From positions 81,213 through 145,212 of the forward strand of contig NZ_CP020914.1 of the NCBI RefSeq assembly GCF_007833355.1: a stretch of DNA of 64,000 nt. Reading direction: 5' to 3'. This DNA is from Denitratisoma sp. DHT3 (GTDB lineage: Bacteria; Pseudomonadota; Gammaproteobacteria; Burkholderiales; Rhodocyclaceae). The notes beneath the pieces are model-generated. The model ran no database searches and was not told the origin of the DNA. It was given only the letters and a program-made list of their open reading frames with translations. Positions 1-8,319 of the stretch are shown piece after piece; the stretch's first letter is position 1, and every line of letters starts with the position of its first letter. Both the position numbers and the translations under genes were made by a program.

Positions 1-10
1 GGGAGTGATC

Positions 11-193
11 ATGCTGAACAGTAAGGGTCACAAAATGACGCCCGCCATGCCGCCTAAAAGGCCTACAGAGGCAATTCCAATGCTTTCCTCCAAAGACCTG
101 TTTGGCGGAGAAAAAGAGATACGGATCGTCCATAGGGACCAAATTTACTGCCTGCGGATTACCCGCGAAAACAAACTGATCCTGACCAAGTAA
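11..193 (+). CDS. hemP: HemP/HmuP-family hemin uptake protein
   Basis: A small basic protein of 60 residues. Its C-terminal half has the HemP signature: a LFGG.KEIRIVH stretch followed by IYCLRITRENKLILTK at the very end. HemP proteins are short cytosolic proteins coded next to heme receptors; in some bacteria they act in regulating heme uptake genes. The ATG at 11 was chosen because GGAG at 2-5 gives a ribosome site; a GTG at 5 and an ATG at 35 are in frame alternatives. It precedes the TonB receptor gene by about 180 bases, in which I see no gene and no clear Fur box. The promoter would lie outside the window. Confidence 0.85.
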   Translation: MLNSKGHKMTPAMPPKRPTEAIPMLSSKDLFGGEKEIRIVHRDQIYCLRITRENKLILTK

Positions 194-372
194 CCGCCTT
201 ACAAAAAACGATGGTAAATGCGCGGCCGCACGATTCGCCAAAGCAACATACCAAAAGCATCATTCATCAATGAAATCCTGACCGACGGAGTCTTCCGTTA
301 CAAGCCAGCCACCTAGGGGGACGCTCCAAGGCAGCCAGCCATTCCGACATTTTGAAATGGAGGTTTTGCCGC

Positions 373-2616
373 ATGACGCCCCACCGCAAGAAAAAGCAGA
401 TCGCGCTAGCGCTGGCTGCGATCGCAATCCCTGCATCAGCCGCCCTGGCTGATACAAAGCTCTCGAACATCGTGGTCACCGCAACCCGCTATGAAACGGA
501 GGCGGCGAACGTTCCGGCGACCGTGACAAGCATCGGCCGCGACCAGATGGACCGCCGCCTGCCTGCAAATGAAGCGGATCTGTTTGTGGATGATCCTGAT
601 TTGGCCGTATCCCGTGATGCCCGTCGATTCGGGGCGACACGCCCCAACATTCGCGGCCTTGAAGACAACCGGGTCATGCAACTGGTGGATGGGGTACGCC
701 TGACGGACTATTACAACGGCGGCGGCCCTACCAACTTCACCATGAGCGCCCCGCTCTCGGTGGTTCCCGACTTCCTCAAACGCGTTGAAGTTCTGCGCGG
801 ATCGTCGTCCAGCCTGTACGGTTCCGATGCAATCGGCGGCGTCATCGGGTTCCTGACCCTCGACCCCAGCGACATCCTGGCTACTGGAGAACAATCCGGG
901 GGCCGGGTACGTGCAAGCGTGCTGGGTGCCAACAGCGAGCGGCGTCTCACGGCCCTGGGCGCCTTCCGGGGTGACGCGGGGGAATTCCTCATCGGCGTAT
1001 CCAGTGCGACCGCAAAGGAGACCGATGGCAAGGGCAGCGACAACACGATTTCCGCGACCCGGACCAAGGCCAATCCCCAGTCGATCGACGATCAAGGGGT
1101 CCTGGCGAAATGGATATTCCAGCCCGCCGCCGGCCATAAGGTGACATTGGGTCTGGAAGGACGCGATCAGTCGATCGGTACCGACGTGTATCGGCTGTCC
1201 ACCTCCCTGCCCAGGGTGAGCTGGATGCAGGGTGACGACAATGCGCGTCGCTTCAGGGGCAGCGTGGAGTGGGAACACAAGCCGGAGAACGGCCTGTACG
1301 ACCGCCTGCTGGCCCGGGTTTACCACCAGGATGCCGAAACCAGGAACCACAACGACCAACGTCGTACCAGCACCTCCGCTTCGTGTTCGGCCTCGGCGGG
1401 TGGAACCAACAACTGCTACATCCAGCAGTACTTCACCTTCAGTCAAGACACGACCGGCACCAGTCTCCAGCTCGAGAAAATGCTGAAGTCCGGGGAGCTG
1501 ACGCACCTGGTAACCGGCGGCATCGATTACTCCCGCCAGAAGACCGAGAACTTCCGGGATGCGACGGTCTACAACCTCACCAGCGGAACCTCCACCAAAA
1601 CGCTCGCAGGCGATATCTTCCCCCAACGCGACTTTGCCAATGGCACCACGAACACCATCGGACTCTTTCTCCAGGACGAGGTTTCCGGGCTTGCCGGAGG
1701 AGCGCTCTCCCTGACGCCGGGGATACGCTACGACCGGCGCACGCTCAAACCCGAGCCCGATGCGCTTGCGCAATCCGTGCTTACGGCGATTGGTCGCCAG
1801 GTCGCCAGCAAGAACGACGGCTCATGGTCACCCAAGCTCGGCGCCATGTGGCGATTCACCCCGGCTTTCGCCGCATATGGCCAGATCGCCCGGTCTTTCC
1901 GGGCGCCGAACTACAACGAAGTCAATGGCGCTTTCCGGAATACGGTACAAAGCTACGGCATCACACCGAATCCGGACCTGAAGCCCGAGACCGGGATTGG
2001 AGGGGAAGTCGGACTCAAGTACCAGCAAGGGGCTCTTCGTGGCCAAGTCGCCCTGTACGACAACAGATACAAGGATTTCATCGACAGTGTCCGGCTTGGC
2101 TGTCCTGGCAGTCCGCAATGCATCCCCGGCATCGCGGTGACCTATATGTCGCAGAACCTGAGCCGGGTCCGTATCCATGGCGCAGAGCTGCGTGGTGGTT
2201 GGGACTTCGCGCCGGGATGGCGGGCCGACGGTTCCATTGCCTATGCCAAAGGAGCCAACGAAGATACCGGCGCCCCCATCAATAGCGTGGAACCGACTCG
2301 GCTGAGCCTGATCGTGGCTCGTGACGCGGGGCATTGGGGCCTGGAAGGCCGACTGAGGGCCGCCTCCAAAAAGGATCAAGTGGATGACAGTAGCGGCGTT
2401 TGGTTCCGTCCGCCCGGCTACAGCGTCGTCGATCTATCTGCCTGGGTCAAATTCAACCGCAACCTGCGTGCAACCGTCGCCATCAGCAATCTCTTCGATC
2501 GCAAGCATTGGCTGTGGAGCGATATCCGCCAGGCCGATGCAACCCGCCCAGCCGGCGTCGACTTCTACTCGCAGCCGGGTCGCACCCTTAGCTTCGCCAT
2601 CCAGGCGGATTTCTGA
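373..2616 (+). CDS. TonB-dependent heme/hemoglobin-type outer membrane receptor
   Basis: A 747-residue TonB-dependent receptor. A signal peptide (cut after ALA, about residue 26) is followed by a TonB-box-like LSNIVVTATR, a plug domain (RGLEDNRVMQLVDGVR, EVLRGSSSSLYGSDAIGG) and a beta-barrel ending in aromatic Phe. The heme-receptor motifs FRAP (509-512) and NPDL (533-536) are present, but the stretch between them has no His, where HmuR/ShuA-type receptors place a heme ligand. The ATG at 373 has GGAGG at 359-363; a TTG at 352 would extend the frame by seven residues and lacks such a site. It imports heme or another metal compound across the outer membrane using TonB energy. The next gene codes for a CobN-like chelatase, as in hmuR-hmuS operons. 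Confidence 0.93.
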   Translation: MTPHRKKKQIALALAAIAIPASAALADTKLSNIVVTATRYETEAANVPATVTSIGRDQMDRRLPANEADLFVDDPDLAVSRDARRFGATRPNIRGLEDNRVMQLVDGVRLTDYYNGGGPTNFTMSAPLSVVPDFLKRVEVLRGSSSSLYGSDAIGGVIGFLTLDPSDILATGEQSGGRVRASVLGANSERRLTALGAFRGDAGEFLIGVSSATAKETDGKGSDNTISATRTKANPQSIDDQGVLAKWIFQPAAGHKVTLGLEGRDQSIGTDVYRLSTSLPRVSWMQGDDNARRFRGSVEWEHKPENGLYDRLLARVYHQDAETRNHNDQRRTSTSASCSASAGGTNNCYIQQYFTFSQDTTGTSLQLEKMLKSGELTHLVTGGIDYSRQKTENFRDATVYNLTSGTSTKTLAGDIFPQRDFANGTTNTIGLFLQDEVSGLAGGALSLTPGIRYDRRTLKPEPDALAQSVLTAIGRQVASKNDGSWSPKLGAMWRFTPAFAAYGQIARSFRAPNYNEVNGAFRNTVQSYGITPNPDLKPETGIGGEVGLKYQQGALRGQVALYDNRYKDFIDSVRLGCPGSPQCIPGIAVTYMSQNLSRVRIHGAELRGGWDFAPGWRADGSIAYAKGANEDTGAPINSVEPTRLSLIVARDAGHWGLEGRLRAASKKDQVDDSSGVWFRPPGYSVVDLSAWVKFNRNLRATVAISNLFDRKHWLWSDIRQADATRPAGVDFYSQPGRTLSFAIQADF

Positions 2617-2630
2617 CGTGCAGCAACGTT

Positions 2631-2667
2631 GTCCTCCCTCCAAGGCCATTGGCCTTGGAGGGAGGAC
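2631..2667 (+). promoter_or_regulatory. Perfect 17-bp stem-loop before the CobN-like gene
   Basis: Arms GTCCTCCCTCCAAGGCC (2631-2647) and its exact complement (2651-2667) flank a 3-base ATT loop. It starts 14 bases after the receptor stop codon. There is no T-run after it, so it is not a standard intrinsic terminator. The 3' arm contains the purine-rich GGAGGGAGG, and the ATG of the next gene is only 13 bases after the arm, so the stem could hide the ribosome site or act as an mRNA stability or processing element between receptor and chelatase. Confidence 0.65.
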
Positions 2668-2679
2668 GCTCAGGTAACC

Positions 2680-5600
2680 ATGAAACAGAAGCTTCTACTA
2701 CTGCTGCTCGCGCTGGCAGCCTTTCCTGCCTGGGCGGGAAACATCCTTTTCATTGCCACCGGGAACGTGCCAGCCGGAAAGTTCCGCCTGTTGACCGAAG
2801 TCGCACGTCCCTTGGGCCATACCGTTGAATTTCGCTATGTGGAGAAGCTGCCGGCTGACGTCGATGCCGGACTTTTCCGCGGTCAGGACCTTGTCGTCAT
2901 CGACAGTTATCAAGAGGACTATGTACGCGGCCGCCTGATCAAGGCGCTGCCGGGTCTCAAGGCTCCCTTCCTGTGGGCGTGGGAGAGCAACCCTTCCTGG
3001 CAGGGAATCCCAAAGGACGTCGCCAAACGATTGGTGAGCTACTACGCAAACGGAGGTCGCCGTAATTTCGAAGGCTTTTTCCGCACGGTAACAGCCCAAC
3101 TCCAGGGCAAGACGACTTCCGATATCGAGGCCCCCATCATCTTCCCCAAGGCGGGTATTTATCACCCCAAGGCGCCCGGCCTGGTGTTTACGGATCCGGC
3201 CGCTTATCTGCGCTGGAAAGGCGTCGATCCCGCGCACCGGCCTCCAACGATCGCGATTGCGATGCTGCAGCAGTACATTTCAGCGGAACAAACGGCCTTC
3301 ATCGACGACCTGATCGCCCGCATCGAAGCCGCCGGGGTTCTTCCGCTTCCCGTCTACAGCACACTGAACGGTCACGATACCCTGTCGCCGACTTTGACCT
3401 TGCAGGGAAAACCCATTGCGGATGTGGTGATCAACACCCAGATCATGCTGGATGCCGAAGGGCGCAGGAAAATCTATGAAGGTCTCGGCATCCCGGTCAT
3501 CCAGGCGATTCCCTACCGGCGGGGCGACGAGGCAGACTGGGCCGCCGATCCCGGAGGGATCAACCTGATGGACGTGCCGTTCTTTCTGGCCCAGGCGGAA
3601 TATGCCGGCGTTACCGATATCCAGATCGCCGGGGCAGTCCGCAAGGGGGACGAGCAACTGGTATCCATTGCGCCCCAGGCGGCGGCGGTGGTGAACAAGG
3701 CACTGAATCTCGTCCGCCTCCAGCGGTTGTCCAACCAGGACAAAAAGGTCGCCGTGATCTACTGGAACTACCCGCCGGGTGAGAAAAACCTGACGGCTTC
3801 CTTCATGAACCTGCCGGCCAGCCTGGTCAAAACCCTTTCCTTCATGAAGGCCGAAGGCTTCGACACAGCCGTCCCGGGAGAAAAGGAATTGACCAATCTC
3901 TTGCAGCGCCTCCTGGCTCCGTACTACCGGGATGGCGAAATCGATGGACTCTTGCGGGACGACTTGGCCGAGTTGTTTCCCGTCGTCGACTATCGCGCCT
4001 GGCTGGATAAGCAACCCGTTTTCCTGAAGAAGGAAATGCTGGATCGCTGGGGGGAACCGGAGAAATCAGCGATGGTGGTTCGACGCAATGGCCGGGACTA
4101 TTTCGTCATTCCGCGCCTCAAGCTGGGCAAGGTGGCGCTTTTCAGCCAGCCTCCGCGCGGTGAAAAGTGGGAAGGGAAAGAAAAGGCCATCTATCACTCC
4201 ATGAAGGCGGGCCCCTCCCACTTCTACCTGGCGGTCTATCTATGGGCTCGCCAGAAACCCAACGCGCCGCAGGGTGGTTTTGGCGCAGACGCCTTCGTGC
4301 ACTACGGTACCCATGGGAACCAGGAGTGGCTCCCCGGCAAGGAGCGCGGCCTGTCCGTTTACGACTATCCGATGCTGGCTGTCGGAGACGTGCCAGTGGC
4401 CTACCCCTATATCATGGATGACGTCGGTGAGGCCATTCAGGCCAAGCGCCGAGGCCGCGCGGTGGTCATCAGTCACCAGACGCCGCCCTTCAGCCCCGCG
4501 GGCTTGCACGATGCCCTGACCAGGCTGCACGATCTGCTGCATGCCTGGCTGGCCCAGGACGAAGGCGCCGTGAAGGAAAAGCTCAAGGCCGACGTGATCT
4601 CCGGCGTCGCCAAGGAGCGCATCGATAAGGATATGGGGTGGACGCCCGAGCGGATCAAAGCCCAGTTCCCGACATTCATCGATGAACTCCACGGCCATCT
4701 CCACGAATTGTCGCAGACGGCGCAGCCCGCAGGACTGCATACCTTCGGTCAAGCGCCCAAGGACATTCATCGCGTGGGGACCGTGCTGATGATGCTGGGT
4801 AAACCCTTTTGGGAGGCGGCCGCCCTCCATGCTGGCGTCAAGCCCGAGGATGCGGACGAAGCCCTGGTCGGTGACTATGAAAAGATCGCCGGTACCGAGC
4901 CGTATCGATTCCTGCGGACCTATCTCGCCTCCGACGCCAGCACCGCGGGACTGTCGCCGATTCTCAAGGAAGGCATTGAAAAAGCGCGCGTCTGGTACCG
5001 TAATCTCGGCGCCCAGGAGGAACTGCATGGCCTGCTGACGGTGTTGAACGGGCAGTACCTTCAAACGTCGTACGGTGGCGATCCCATTAAAAACCCGGAC
5101 GCGTTCCCCACGGGGAAGAATCTGTACGGCTTCGACCCATCCCGCGTTCCCACCAAACAAGCCTGGGCCGCGGGTAAAGAGGCACTGGAGAACTTGCTTG
5201 CCACCCATCGCCGACAGAGCGGCAAGGTTCCTAAAAAACTCACTTTTGCGCTGTGGTCTGTTGAAACCATGCGCCACATGGGTCTGCTGGAGGCACAGGC
5301 ATTCTGGGCCTTGGGTGTGGAGCCGCAATGGGATGTGGGTGGCCAAATAACGGGCGTCAAACTCATACCCCGCAACCAATTGGGGCGCCCTCGGGTTGAC
5401 GTGGTTCTTTCCGCTACGGGCCTGTATCGCGACCATTTTCCCAACGTCATGAAGTGGCTGGCTTTGGCCGCAAAACTGGCGGCCGAGGCCGACGAGCCCG
5501 ACAATCCGGTAGCGGCCAATTCTCGAGCGATCGCCCAGCGACTCGAACAGCGCGGTCTCGCCCCGGATGTCGCCTTGCGGGCAGGGCAAACCCGCATCTT

Positions 5601-6636
5601 TACCTCCGGAGAAGGTAGTTACGGGACCGGCTTGGATGATGCGGCCCTGGCGACAGATACTTGGCAAGGGAAGAAAGAGGGAGACCGCAAGCTCGCGGAG
5701 CTTTATCTTTCAAAAATGCAGTATGCCGTCGGCACCTATGAGAAGGAGTGGGGCAAGACCCTCCCCGGCGTCAACCTCTACGCCGAGCACCTTAAAGGCA
5801 CCGAAGGCGCGGTGTTATCCCGGACATCCAACCTCTACGGAATGCTGACCACCGACGACCCCTTCCAATACCTGGGTGGCATCGCCCTCGCGGTACGTCA
5901 CCTGGATGGAAAGGCTCCTGAGCTCTACATCTCCAATCTACGCGGCAACGGCGCCGGAACAGTGGAAGGAGCGGCCCAGTTCCTCGCCAAGGAAATGGCG
6001 ACCCGTCAGTTTCATCCCGGCTATATCAAGGGACTGATGGCGGAAGGCTATTCAGGCACCCTGCAAGTCCTGGACGCCACCAACAATTTCTGGGGGTGGA
6101 CCGCCGTCGCCCGTGAAATCGTACGGGATGACCAATGGCAGGAGTTGGTGGATGTCTATGTTCGGGACAAACACAAGCTTGGGATACGCCAATGGTTCGA
6201 ACGCGACAATCCCGCCGCCCTGGCCCAAGTCATGGAGCGCATGCTGGAAGCGGCTCGTCAAGGATACTGGCAAACGGATGCCGCAACCCTGGATGAGCTG
6301 AAGCGGCGCTACAAGGACCTGGCGCAGCGGTTCGACGTCAAGAGCGACAACGACAAGTTCTCCCACTACGTTGGCTATGGGCTCGCGCAGCCCACCTCGC
6401 CCCTCTCTTCTTCCGCGCAAACCAAACAAACTGCGGCAGCAAAACCTCTTCCGCCACCCGCGCCGCCACCTGTTCGCGGAATGCAATTGGAGAAGGTGGC
6501 CCCTCCTGCGTCGCAGCCCCATGATCCGACCACCGACGTCGGGCTGGCGTTACTGCTGCTGGCGCTCACAGGAGGTGCTTGGCGACAAGCACGGCCGGTA
6601 GTCCCAACACATTTCTCTTCAGAAGGAAGAATCTGA
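2680..6636 (+). CDS. cobN: Exported CobN-like chelatase (HmuS-type)
   Basis: A 1318-residue member of the CobN / magnesium-chelatase H-subunit family. Unlike cytosolic CobN of cobalamin synthesis it begins with a signal peptide (MKQKLLLLLLALAAFPAWA) and ends with a Pro-rich linker and a hydrophobic segment (about 1287-1301) followed by a basic tail. This matches HmuS of hmuRSTUV operons, reported to take iron out of heme, and the CobN-like proteins of zinc-starvation operons such as P. aeruginosa PA1921-1925. No cobS, cobT or other cobalamin gene is nearby. It would work in the periplasm on the compound brought in by the upstream receptor. The ATG at 2680 is preferred to an upstream start because it begins the signal peptide. 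Its stop overlaps the next start by one base. Substrate is not decided by the sequence. Confidence 0.92.
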   Translation: MKQKLLLLLLALAAFPAWAGNILFIATGNVPAGKFRLLTEVARPLGHTVEFRYVEKLPADVDAGLFRGQDLVVIDSYQEDYVRGRLIKALPGLKAPFLWAWESNPSWQGIPKDVAKRLVSYYANGGRRNFEGFFRTVTAQLQGKTTSDIEAPIIFPKAGIYHPKAPGLVFTDPAAYLRWKGVDPAHRPPTIAIAMLQQYISAEQTAFIDDLIARIEAAGVLPLPVYSTLNGHDTLSPTLTLQGKPIADVVINTQIMLDAEGRRKIYEGLGIPVIQAIPYRRGDEADWAADPGGINLMDVPFFLAQAEYAGVTDIQIAGAVRKGDEQLVSIAPQAAAVVNKALNLVRLQRLSNQDKKVAVIYWNYPPGEKNLTASFMNLPASLVKTLSFMKAEGFDTAVPGEKELTNLLQRLLAPYYRDGEIDGLLRDDLAELFPVVDYRAWLDKQPVFLKKEMLDRWGEPEKSAMVVRRNGRDYFVIPRLKLGKVALFSQPPRGEKWEGKEKAIYHSMKAGPSHFYLAVYLWARQKPNAPQGGFGADAFVHYGTHGNQEWLPGKERGLSVYDYPMLAVGDVPVAYPYIMDDVGEAIQAKRRGRAVVISHQTPPFSPAGLHDALTRLHDLLHAWLAQDEGAVKEKLKADVISGVAKERIDKDMGWTPERIKAQFPTFIDELHGHLHELSQTAQPAGLHTFGQAPKDIHRVGTVLMMLGKPFWEAAALHAGVKPEDADEALVGDYEKIAGTEPYRFLRTYLASDASTAGLSPILKEGIEKARVWYRNLGAQEELHGLLTVLNGQYLQTSYGGDPIKNPDAFPTGKNLYGFDPSRVPTKQAWAAGKEALENLLATHRRQSGKVPKKLTFALWSVETMRHMGLLEAQAFWALGVEPQWDVGGQITGVKLIPRNQLGRPRVDVVLSATGLYRDHFPNVMKWLALAAKLAAEADEPDNPVAANSRAIAQRLEQRGLAPDVALRAGQTRIFTSGEGSYGTGLDDAALATDTWQGKKEGDRKLAELYLSKMQYAVGTYEKEWGKTLPGVNLYAEHLKGTEGAVLSRTSNLYGMLTTDDPFQYLGGIALAVRHLDGKAPELYISNLRGNGAGTVEGAAQFLAKEMATRQFHPGYIKGLMAEGYSGTLQVLDATNNFWGWTAVAREIVRDDQWQELVDVYVRDKHKLGIRQWFERDNPAALAQVMERMLEAARQGYWQTDAATLDELKRRYKDLAQRFDVKSDNDKFSHYVGYGLAQPTSPLSSSAQTKQTAAAKPLPPPAPPPVRGMQLEKVAPPASQPHDPTTDVGLALLLLALTGGAWRQARPVVPTHFSSEGRI

Positions 6637-6896
6637 TGCCGCGTCATACCGGACCCCGACTCGGAATCGTCCGCGCCTTGGGGAGTGGTCTTACGGGTCT
6701 GACACGAAAGTCGCCCGGCAATCGAGCCCATCCGCCTGGACGACACGGCGTCCTCAAGCGGGCCAGCCGCAAATCCGAGTACGGCCAGCAGCTCATCGAG
6801 AAGCAAAAGTTTTCCGCTCGACCTCCAGCGGATCGTCGAGTTTTACGCTACACGCATCTGATAACGAAAGGATATTTCCATGTCGAGCTTTCTTGA
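6636..6896 (+). CDS. Truncated ribosomal protein S4-like small ORF
   Basis: An 86-residue reading frame whose first ~58 residues are plainly the N-terminus of ribosomal protein S4: MPRHTGPRLGIVRALG, then LTRKSP, a HPPGRHG turn, and SEYGQQLIEKQKF. Normal S4 is about 205 residues; here similarity stops after EKQKF and the last ~28 residues are unrelated, so the S4 RNA-binding domain is missing. No Cys is present, as in zinc-free S4 forms. The ATG overlaps the stop of the CobN-like gene by one base with AAGGAAG upstream, and the end overlaps the next gene by 17 bases, so it appears to be translated within the operon. It sits where HmuT is coded in hmu operons. It may be a relic of a zinc-starvation S4 paralogue or a small regulator. 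Confidence 0.68.
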   Translation: MPRHTGPRLGIVRALGSGLTGLTRKSPGNRAHPPGRHGVLKRASRKSEYGQQLIEKQKFSARPPADRRVLRYTHLITKGYFHVELS

Positions 6897-7359
6897 ACGA
6901 TCCATGTATGGCCTGAGCCAGGTATTTCTGTTCCCGGTACTGGCGTTGATCATTCTGCTTTTCCTCTACGCATTTTGGGTTCTAGGGGCTTTTGCCATGG
7001 ATGCCTGGCGCCGCCGTCAAGGCAGAGGTCGTCCTCTGCTTCTGGCATGGCAGGCCTCACCGTCTCTTGATGCCGATAGCCTGGACCTTCTTGCCCATCG
7101 ACTCCTGGAAGCGCCCCGCATTACCAGCCGGGTGACTCCGATGATGGGTCTCGTGGCCACGATGATCCCCATGGGTCCGGCGTTGAAATCCCTGTCCGAT
7201 GGGAATATGGCTTCGGTGTCCGAAAACCTGACCGTCGCATTCTCCGCGGTAATCCTTGCGTTGATCGCCGCCAGTATCACCTACTGGGTGGTGAACGTGC
7301 GCCGGCGCTGGCTGGCCGAGGAGATTCTCGACATCGAAAACCGACGGAGCAAGGCATGA
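6880..7359 (+). CDS. MotA/TolQ/ExbB-like proton channel protein (HmuU-type)
   Basis: A 159-residue membrane protein with an N-terminal hydrophobic segment (about 12-40), a basic cytosolic loop (WRRRQGRGR) and two more hydrophobic segments enclosing the ExbB/TolQ pattern TPMMGLVATMIPMGPAL...AFSAVILALIAASITYW. It is shorter than ExbB (about 240 residues) but of the size found in CobN-linked operons. It probably forms a proton-driven channel in the inner membrane that energises the receptor or the chelatase complex, together with the DUF2149 protein coded next. The ribosome site AAAGGA lies a few bases before the ATG. Its end overlaps the next start (ATGA). Confidence 0.88.
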   Translation: MSSFLERSMYGLSQVFLFPVLALIILLFLYAFWVLGAFAMDAWRRRQGRGRPLLLAWQASPSLDADSLDLLAHRLLEAPRITSRVTPMMGLVATMIPMGPALKSLSDGNMASVSENLTVAFSAVILALIAASITYWVVNVRRRWLAEEILDIENRRSKA

Positions 7360-7712
7360 GTCAAGGAAAACTCAAGCTGTTACACGAACCGGAGAGCGAG
7401 GATCCGATCCTCTCCGTCGTGAACCTGATCGACATCTTTCTTGTGATCATCGCGGCCCTGCTCGTCACCGTTGCGCAAAACCCGATGCTGAACGCCTTTT
7501 CAAAGCAGGATGTCACCGTTATCGCCGATCCGGGAAAGCCCTCCATGGAGATGATCGTCAAGAAGGGGGAAAAGATCGAGCACTACAAGGCGAGCGGATC
7601 GATCGGTCAGGGCGAAGGAGAGAAGGCGGGCGTCGCGTATCGCATGAAAGATGGGTCGATCGTCTATGTTCCAGAGGACGAAGCCCAACAGACCAACGCG
7701 AACAACCCTTGA
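7356..7712 (+). CDS. DUF2149 protein (HmuV-type, ExbD-like position)
   Basis: A 118-residue protein with an N-terminal cytosolic stretch (EDPILSVVNLIDIF), one membrane helix (about 25-43) and a periplasmic tail with GKPSMEMIVKKGEKIEHYKA, the DUF2149 pattern. This family accompanies CobN-like and ExbB-like genes and has the one-helix layout of ExbD, so it is likely the ExbD-like partner of the preceding protein; this role is inference. It overlaps the preceding gene by four bases (ATGA) and is the last gene of the operon, followed by a hairpin terminator. Confidence 0.87.
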   Translation: MSQGKLKLLHEPESEDPILSVVNLIDIFLVIIAALLVTVAQNPMLNAFSKQDVTVIADPGKPSMEMIVKKGEKIEHYKASGSIGQGEGEKAGVAYRMKDGSIVYVPEDEAQQTNANNP

Positions 7713-7758
7713 TGGATTTTGATTACGTTCCCGATGGTTGGCACCTTTGATGGGTGTC

Positions 7759-7790
7759 AAGGAGATTGGCCGAAGGCCAATCTCCTTATT
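7759..7790. terminator. Hairpin terminator between convergent operons
   Basis: Arms AAGGAGATTGGCC (7759-7771) and GGCCAATCTCCTT (7775-7787) form a perfect 13-bp stem with a GAA loop. It lies between the end of the heme/metal operon at 7712 and the end of the minus-strand ferritin operon at 7835. The T-run is short (ATTCTC on the plus side), so it may be a weak terminator serving mainly the plus strand. Confidence 0.7.
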
Positions 7791-7834
7791 CTCAAAAATT
7801 CACCGAGAGAAACGAGTAAAACCGGCCAGCCAGC

Positions 7835-8290
7835 TTATTCCTTGAACGCGGCGGTTTCCCCAGGACGGCGCAGCATCTTGTTGACTTCGTCCTGGTGCAG
7901 TTCTTCATTGACGATCATATCGCGGGCATACTCCTCCAGCAGCACTGAGTGGCCCTCCACGATTTTCAGTAAGCCATAGTAAGCGGCCAGAGCGCTTTTC
8001 TCATGTTCCAGGCTTTCGCGCAGAATGTCGCCGATATCGTGCTTTTCGGTTTCCAGCAAGGAGCCAATTTTTAACGAAGGATGCCCGCCCAGCAGCGTGA
8101 CCAATTCACCGGCTTTGTGTGCATGGGCCAAACTTTCGTCAGCGTTGCTTTTCATCCAGGACACGATCGGAATGCGGTGATAGCCGTACACCATGAGCGC
8201 ATAGTGGGTGTACTTCACCACACCAGCAAGTTCCAGTTCCATGATGCGGTTGAGGGCATCGATAGCTGCTTTGTTCTTGGATTCGTCCAT
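7835..8290 (-). CDS. Ferritin-like / bacterioferritin-family protein
   Basis: A 151-residue four-helix ferritin-like protein. Iron-ligand-type motifs are visible on successive helices: MELELAGVVKYTHYALM, ADESLAHAHKAGEL, LEHEKSALAAYYGLL and VNEELHQDEVNKML. Such proteins store or detoxify iron. The ATG at 8290 has AAGGAG upstream; a longer frame to 8428 has no support. It is the last gene of a three-gene minus-strand operon (29-base gap) behind a Fur-box promoter, which fits a role in iron balance. Confidence 0.84.
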   Translation of the reverse strand: MDESKNKAAIDALNRIMELELAGVVKYTHYALMVYGYHRIPIVSWMKSNADESLAHAHKAGELVTLLGGHPSLKIGSLLETEKHDIGDILRESLEHEKSALAAYYGLLKIVEGHSVLLEEYARDMIVNEELHQDEVNKMLRRPGETAAFKE

Positions 8291-8319
8291 GATGGTCTCC
8301 TTTTTGATGGCGGATGAAA

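Noticed and set aside
194..372. Cobalamin riboswitch or Fur/Zur box before the TonB receptor gene
   Set aside because: I found no B12-box sequence and only a weak TCATT/AATGA pair near 261-275; not enough to call.
2680..6636. CobN of aerobic cobalamin synthesis
   Set aside because: It has a signal peptide and C-terminal membrane segment, no cobS/cobT near, and sits with receptor, ExbB-like and DUF2149 genes.
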